DNA of 64,000 nt, from assembly GCF_017571495.1 (NCBI RefSeq), contig NZ_JAGETZ010000009.1, positions 186,001 through 250,000 on the forward strand, written 5' to 3'. Every line of letters begins with the position of its first letter. The stretch's first letter is position 1. Origin of the DNA: Hymenobacter negativus (GTDB lineage: Bacteria > Bacteroidota > Bacteroidia > Cytophagales > Hymenobacteraceae). The notes beneath the pieces are model-generated. The model ran no database searches. It was not told the DNA's origin and worked only from the letters and a program-made list of their open reading frames with translations. Below, in pieces: positions 60,830-64,000 of this stretch. A program made the translations under genes and the position numbers.

Positions 60830-61001
60830 CAGTGCACAGGCAGCGCGAATAGCGCCTTGGGTACCAGGGGAATGGCATTGCCCACCCTGGTATACGGCCG
60901 GATTTTGTGGTAACGGTGGCTTAGTGCCTGTGGGAAAACCCAGCCCGGAGTAAAAACGGGCCACCTTTTCCCGCAGGCATTGTCAATCATTACCTTGCGG
61001 C

Positions 61002-61556
61002 ATGAAATTTACCCAGATAACGGATTCTATTTTCACGGTTGAGGATTTTCTGACCCGGCAGGAATGCTTGGAAAACCTCGTGCTCAGCGAAAAAATCGGG
61101 TATGAGCTGGCCAAGGTGAATACGGCCAGTGGGGCCAAGGTGCGCACCGATATTCGCAACAACAACCGGGCGTTTCACAAAAGCGAAGAACTGGCCCAAA
61201 CGCTGTGGGAGAAGCTCCAGCCCTTCGTGCCCGCGCAGTTAGGCAACAGCCACCCCATCGGCCTCAACGAATTGTTCCGGTTCTACCGCTACCAGCGCGG
61301 GCACCAGTTCAAGGGCCATTTCGACGAAAGTTACATTCGCAACGAGCGTGAGGCCAGCTACTTCACCTTCATGGTGTACCTGAACGACAACTTCCAGGGC
61401 GGTGACACCACGTTTCGCGGGCTGCGCATCCAGCCGCGGCAGGGCATGGCGCTCATCTTCCTGCACAGCCTCTACCACGAAGGCAGCGAGGTGACGCAGG
61501 GCGTGAAATACGTGCTGCGCTCGGATGTAATGTATCGAATGGAGGAAGCAGCCTGA
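61002..61556 (+). CDS. 2-oxoglutarate/Fe(II) oxygenase, prolyl 4-hydroxylase-like (copy B)
   Basis: 184 residues. Same residues at the same positions as copy A at 20 kb: His106 and Asp108 (FKGHFDES), His159 (LYHEG) and Arg173 (VLRSDV). FRFYRYQRGHQFKGHFDES and FTFMVYLNDNFQGGDTTF are the core strands. It differs from copy A at the N-terminal half. Divergence between the copies is large, so this is an old paralogue rather than a recent duplicate. Substrate unknown. Confidence 0.88.
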   Translation: MKFTQITDSIFTVEDFLTRQECLENLVLSEKIGYELAKVNTASGAKVRTDIRNNNRAFHKSEELAQTLWEKLQPFVPAQLGNSHPIGLNELFRFYRYQRGHQFKGHFDESYIRNEREASYFTFMVYLNDNFQGGDTTFRGLRIQPRQGMALIFLHSLYHEGSEVTQGVKYVLRSDVMYRMEEAA

Positions 61557-61597
61557 GTTAAGTCTATGCTTATCTATTTAAAATCAGGGCTGAAGAA

Positions 61598-62080
61598 ATG
61601 AATTTTGACACTTTAATCCAAAAGGCTCTGGGGCGGCAAACTTTACTAGGTATACAATTAAATCCCCCGGCTACCACAGACGTAATTGCAGCGTTTGAAA
61701 AGACCTTTGAAATAACTCTGCCAGATGAGCTTCAAAGCTTCTATAGACAGTGCAATGGCTTTGAAACAGATGATGTACTTTTTAGAGTAATTCCACTTGA
61801 AGAGGCCATTCGGGAATTGGAGGAGTATAATAATGGAGTAAAAGGCTCCGCGTTTACTTTCGCTGAATACATGATTTACAGTGATGTATGGATGGTTCGG
61901 CTAAAGCCTGAAATTGCTGATGCTTATGAAATTATTAATCAAAATCATGGCACCGAACCAATCATTGTTCTAACAGATTCAATACTTGAATTCATCATTC
62001 GCTATGCAGAGAGCGGCGGAGATTTCGGTGATGAAGGGCTATATAAATGGTTTGAAGAGCGAAAAGCGTTAGGGTACTGA
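61598..62080 (+). CDS. SMI1/KNR4 (SUKH) family protein (copy 4)
   Basis: 160 residues, AT-richer than its surroundings. ATTDVIAAFEKTFEITLPDE then LQSFYRQCNGFETDDVLFRV is a textbook SMI1/KNR4 start. FAEYMIYSDVWMVRLKPEIA and IIVLTDSILEFIIRYAESGG complete the domain. Low GC suggests horizontal arrival. Its 3' end overlaps the converging MMPL gene by 12 bases. No toxin partner in the window. Confidence 0.92.
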   Translation: MNFDTLIQKALGRQTLLGIQLNPPATTDVIAAFEKTFEITLPDELQSFYRQCNGFETDDVLFRVIPLEEAIRELEEYNNGVKGSAFTFAEYMIYSDVWMVRLKPEIADAYEIINQNHGTEPIIVLTDSILEFIIRYAESGGDFGDEGLYKWFEERKALGY

Positions 62081-64000
62081 TTCTGTTTGTGGCTCCAGAA
62101 TAGCCTTCGGCTTGTGCTTGTAGAAAAACAGTATCAGCAGCGGCAGCAGCGTTAGCTCGGCTACCACGCCGAAGAGCAGCGTGAGTCCGATGAGCAGGCC
62201 CACGTAGAACGTCCCGTCGAAGGAGGAAAAGAGCAGCGTGGAGAAGCCGCCCACCAGGATAAGCGAGGTGACGATGACGGCTTTGCCGGCCAGGAGATAG
62301 GTGTGGCGCACGGCTTTGAAGAGGTTGGGCTCATGGGCCAATGTCAGGCGCAGCTTGCTGATGAAGTGAATGGTGTCGTCGACGGCGATGCCGAAGGCGA
62401 TGGTGAAAATGATGCTGGTGCTCACCTTCATGCTCACGCCGGCCAAGCCCATCACGCCGGCCACGATGAGGATGGGCACGAGGTTGGGAATGAGCACCAC
62501 CACCGTCATGCGCAAGGACCGGAAAAGGGCCAGCACGATGATGGTCACCATCACAATGTCGATGCTCATGCCGGTTATCATGTTCAGCGTGAGGTTCTCG
62601 TTGTTCTTGTCAATCAGGTTGCTGGAGCCGGTGAGGCGGGTGCGCAGCACCGTAGAGTCGATGCTGGTGCGCAGGTAGCGGCGCAGGTCGTCGTTGAGGG
62701 CATCGGCGCGGATGCTGCCCACGTCGGCCATGCGGCCGGTGAGGCGGCCGGCCGTGCCGTCGGGCAAAGCCAGGGCGCTGAATTCGGGCTTTTTCCGGAA
62801 CAGCTTGAGCTTGCTGCGCAGGCGGGCCAGCTCTGTAGAATCAGCGGGAAGGCGATACTCGGCCAGGCCGCCGCCGTTGAGGGCCTTGCGCACCGACTTC
62901 ACCAGCGTAACCGGTGAGGCAGCGAAGCGCAGGCCGTAGGTGCGCTGCAGGTAGCCTTCAATCTGCTCAGTTTGGCGCAGCACGGCCAGGTCGTAGATGT
63001 CGCGGCCCCCGGCCGGTTTCAGCTCTAGCTCGAAAGGCCGAACGCCGGCAAACTTCTGCTCGAAAAAGGCGAAATCAAGCCGCACAGGGTCGTTTTTGGA
63101 AAGGTCATCGAGCAAGGCGGAGTTGATGCGGACCCGCGTAGCCAGCCCGATGGACGCCGCAATTACCAGTCCGCTCACCAGAAAAATCAGGCGCCGCCGG
63201 GCCAGCACCTGCCGAAACAGGCGGCCTAGCACGCCGTCCCAGCTGTGACCCTGCTGGCGCGGCACCCGCAGCTGCGGTTTCTTGAGGAGCAACAGCAGCG
63301 CCGGCAGCAGCGTGAAGCTGAGCACGAAGGCCAGCAGCACCGCAATACCGGTGAAAAGCCCGAAGTTGTAAATGGGCCGGATGGTGCTCGTCATCAGCGT
63401 GAAAAAGCCCAGGCTAGTGGTCAGCGCTGAGAGCCCAGACCCAAACCCCGACTCCTTAAGCGTGACCCGTAGCGCGTCGCGCTTGCTGGCCCCATAGCCC
63501 AGCTCGGCCACGTAGCGCGTGATGATGTGCACGGTATCCGAAGTGCCCACCACGAACATCATCACCGGTAGCAGGGCCGTCATCAGGTCGATGCTCACGC
63601 CGCAGGCCCCCATCACGCCCAGCCCCCACAAAATGGCCCCCAGCACTACCACCAACGGCAGTACCACGCCCCACCAGGTCCGAAACGTGAACCACAACAG
63701 CCCCGTCACGAGCAGCACCGACAGGCTCATGAACACGGCCAACTCCCACTGCAACCGGTCCACAAATACGGACTGCGCCACGGCGCGACCCGCAAAGTGG
63801 TAGTCCTTCTCCGGAAAATGTAGTTGGGCCAGCCCGCTGCGCAAAGTGGTCAGCAGCGAGTCGCCGGGCGGTTTTTTGAGGTCGGGCGTGGTTTGAATCA
63901 CTAATGTGACGGCCCGTGCATCGGGGCTGAACACGTTGCCCACGAGGCCTGGCGTGCGGTAAATTAGCGTAGAGTCCTGGGCGCGCCGGGCGGGCTCGTC
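62069..64000 (-). CDS. MMPL/RND-type exporter, 5' end missing
   Basis: 644 residues in the window; the N-terminus lies past the right edge. Two sets of membrane helices are visible: FMSLSVLLVTGLLWFTFRTW, GVVLPLVVVLGAILWGLGVM, VVGTSDTVHIITRYVAELGY, then after a periplasmic loop the second set with VTIIVLALFRSLRMTVVVLI, TIAFGIAVDDTIHFISKLRL and LTLLPLLILFFYKHKPKAIL. GTSDTVH and VDDTIHF carry the paired acidic motifs of RND transporters. Predicted lipid or hopanoid exporter of the MMPL class; no partner genes are seen at this end. Confidence 0.88.
   Translation of the reverse strand, partial: DEPARRAQDSTLIYRTPGLVGNVFSPDARAVTLVIQTTPDLKKPPGDSLLTTLRSGLAQLHFPEKDYHFAGRAVAQSVFVDRLQWELAVFMSLSVLLVTGLLWFTFRTWWGVVLPLVVVLGAILWGLGVMGACGVSIDLMTALLPVMMFVVGTSDTVHIITRYVAELGYGASKRDALRVTLKESGFGSGLSALTTSLGFFTLMTSTIRPIYNFGLFTGIAVLLAFVLSFTLLPALLLLLKKPQLRVPRQQGHSWDGVLGRLFRQVLARRRLIFLVSGLVIAASIGLATRVRINSALLDDLSKNDPVRLDFAFFEQKFAGVRPFELELKPAGGRDIYDLAVLRQTEQIEGYLQRTYGLRFAASPVTLVKSVRKALNGGGLAEYRLPADSTELARLRSKLKLFRKKPEFSALALPDGTAGRLTGRMADVGSIRADALNDDLRRYLRTSIDSTVLRTRLTGSSNLIDKNNENLTLNMITGMSIDIVMVTIIVLALFRSLRMTVVVLIPNLVPILIVAGVMGLAGVSMKVSTSIIFTIAFGIAVDDTIHFISKLRLTLAHEPNLFKAVRHTYLLAGKAVIVTSLILVGGFSTLLFSSFDGTFYVGLLIGLTLLFGVVAELTLLPLLILFFYKHKPKAILEPQTESVP

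Noticed and set aside
1..64000. CRISPR arrays, tRNA or rRNA genes, insertion sequences, prophage genes
   Set aside because: No repeat-spacer pattern, no tRNA-like cloverleaf that I could recognise, no transposase, integrase or structural phage protein in the readable frames. A tRNA search program would be decisive for small RNAs.

Overview
The window looks like a chromosomal segment of a GC-rich member of the Bacteroidota, most like Hymenobacter or a close Cytophagales relative. The case rests on gene content and habits: a histone H1-like Lys/Ala protein, a serine-palmitoyltransferase-like enzyme, FKBP lipoproteins, several -7 elements of the form TAnnTTTG, starts without Shine-Dalgarno sequences, frequent TTG/GTG starts, and short palindromic intergenic repeats. 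This is inference from protein similarity and sequence style. I saw no rRNA, tRNA, CRISPR array, prophage or insertion sequence.

Layout. 1-6.8 kb: end of a propeller-like protein, a clade 3 catalase, an Upf1/SMUBP-2-type helicase, a HigA-like/DUF7710 fusion and a Rieske-FAD oxidoreductase. 6.8-14.8 kb: a VWA protein, a carrier-protein-like small protein, then a TolC/RND/adaptor efflux set with its own ArsR regulator and two matching ArsR-type operators. 15-17.8 kb: azoreductase AzoR divergent from an HxlR regulator, then NhaA. 17.8-27.5 kb: a DUF5682 protein, a prolyl-4-hydroxylase-like oxygenase, three SUKH (SMI1/KNR4) immunity-type genes without a visible toxin, a thioredoxin-reductase-like enzyme, YidH/DUF202 flanked by two decayed mechanosensitive-channel genes, and an ATP-grasp protein. 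27.9-36 kb: secreted serine hydrolase, biotin carboxylase, Spt-like enzyme, H1-like protein, tyrS and holA. 36-42.1 kb: an operon of a SWIM/DUF5691 protein, a MoxR-type ATPase, a 109-residue unknown and a broken DUF1963-like gene, preceded by an Imm51-like gene. 42.1-51 kb: DASH cryptochrome, lipoproteins, a large nuclease-helicase fusion and FKBP isomerases. 51.2-58.7 kb: a three-gene operon of a SWIM protein and two ~1000-residue tandem paralogues (DUF6493-like). 58.9-64 kb: DUF2809 membrane protein, MpaB-family protein, a second oxygenase, a fourth SUKH gene and a truncated MMPL/RND exporter.

The two most interesting systems share a plan. The VWA (6.8 kb), DUF5682 (17.8 kb) and MoxR plus SWIM/DUF5691 (37-41.5 kb) genes are the parts of a conserved bacterial gene set that is usually contiguous and whose function is unknown to me; here it is spread over three loci within 35 kb. 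Only 10 kb further on is another SWIM-zinc-finger operon, whose partners are two giant helical paralogues. Both pair a SWIM finger with a large HEAT-like scaffold, but only the first has an ATPase and a MIDAS protein. Around them sit orphan immunity-type genes and a Dna2-like nuclease-helicase, so the region has the look of a conflict-related neighbourhood, although no toxin gene is visible.
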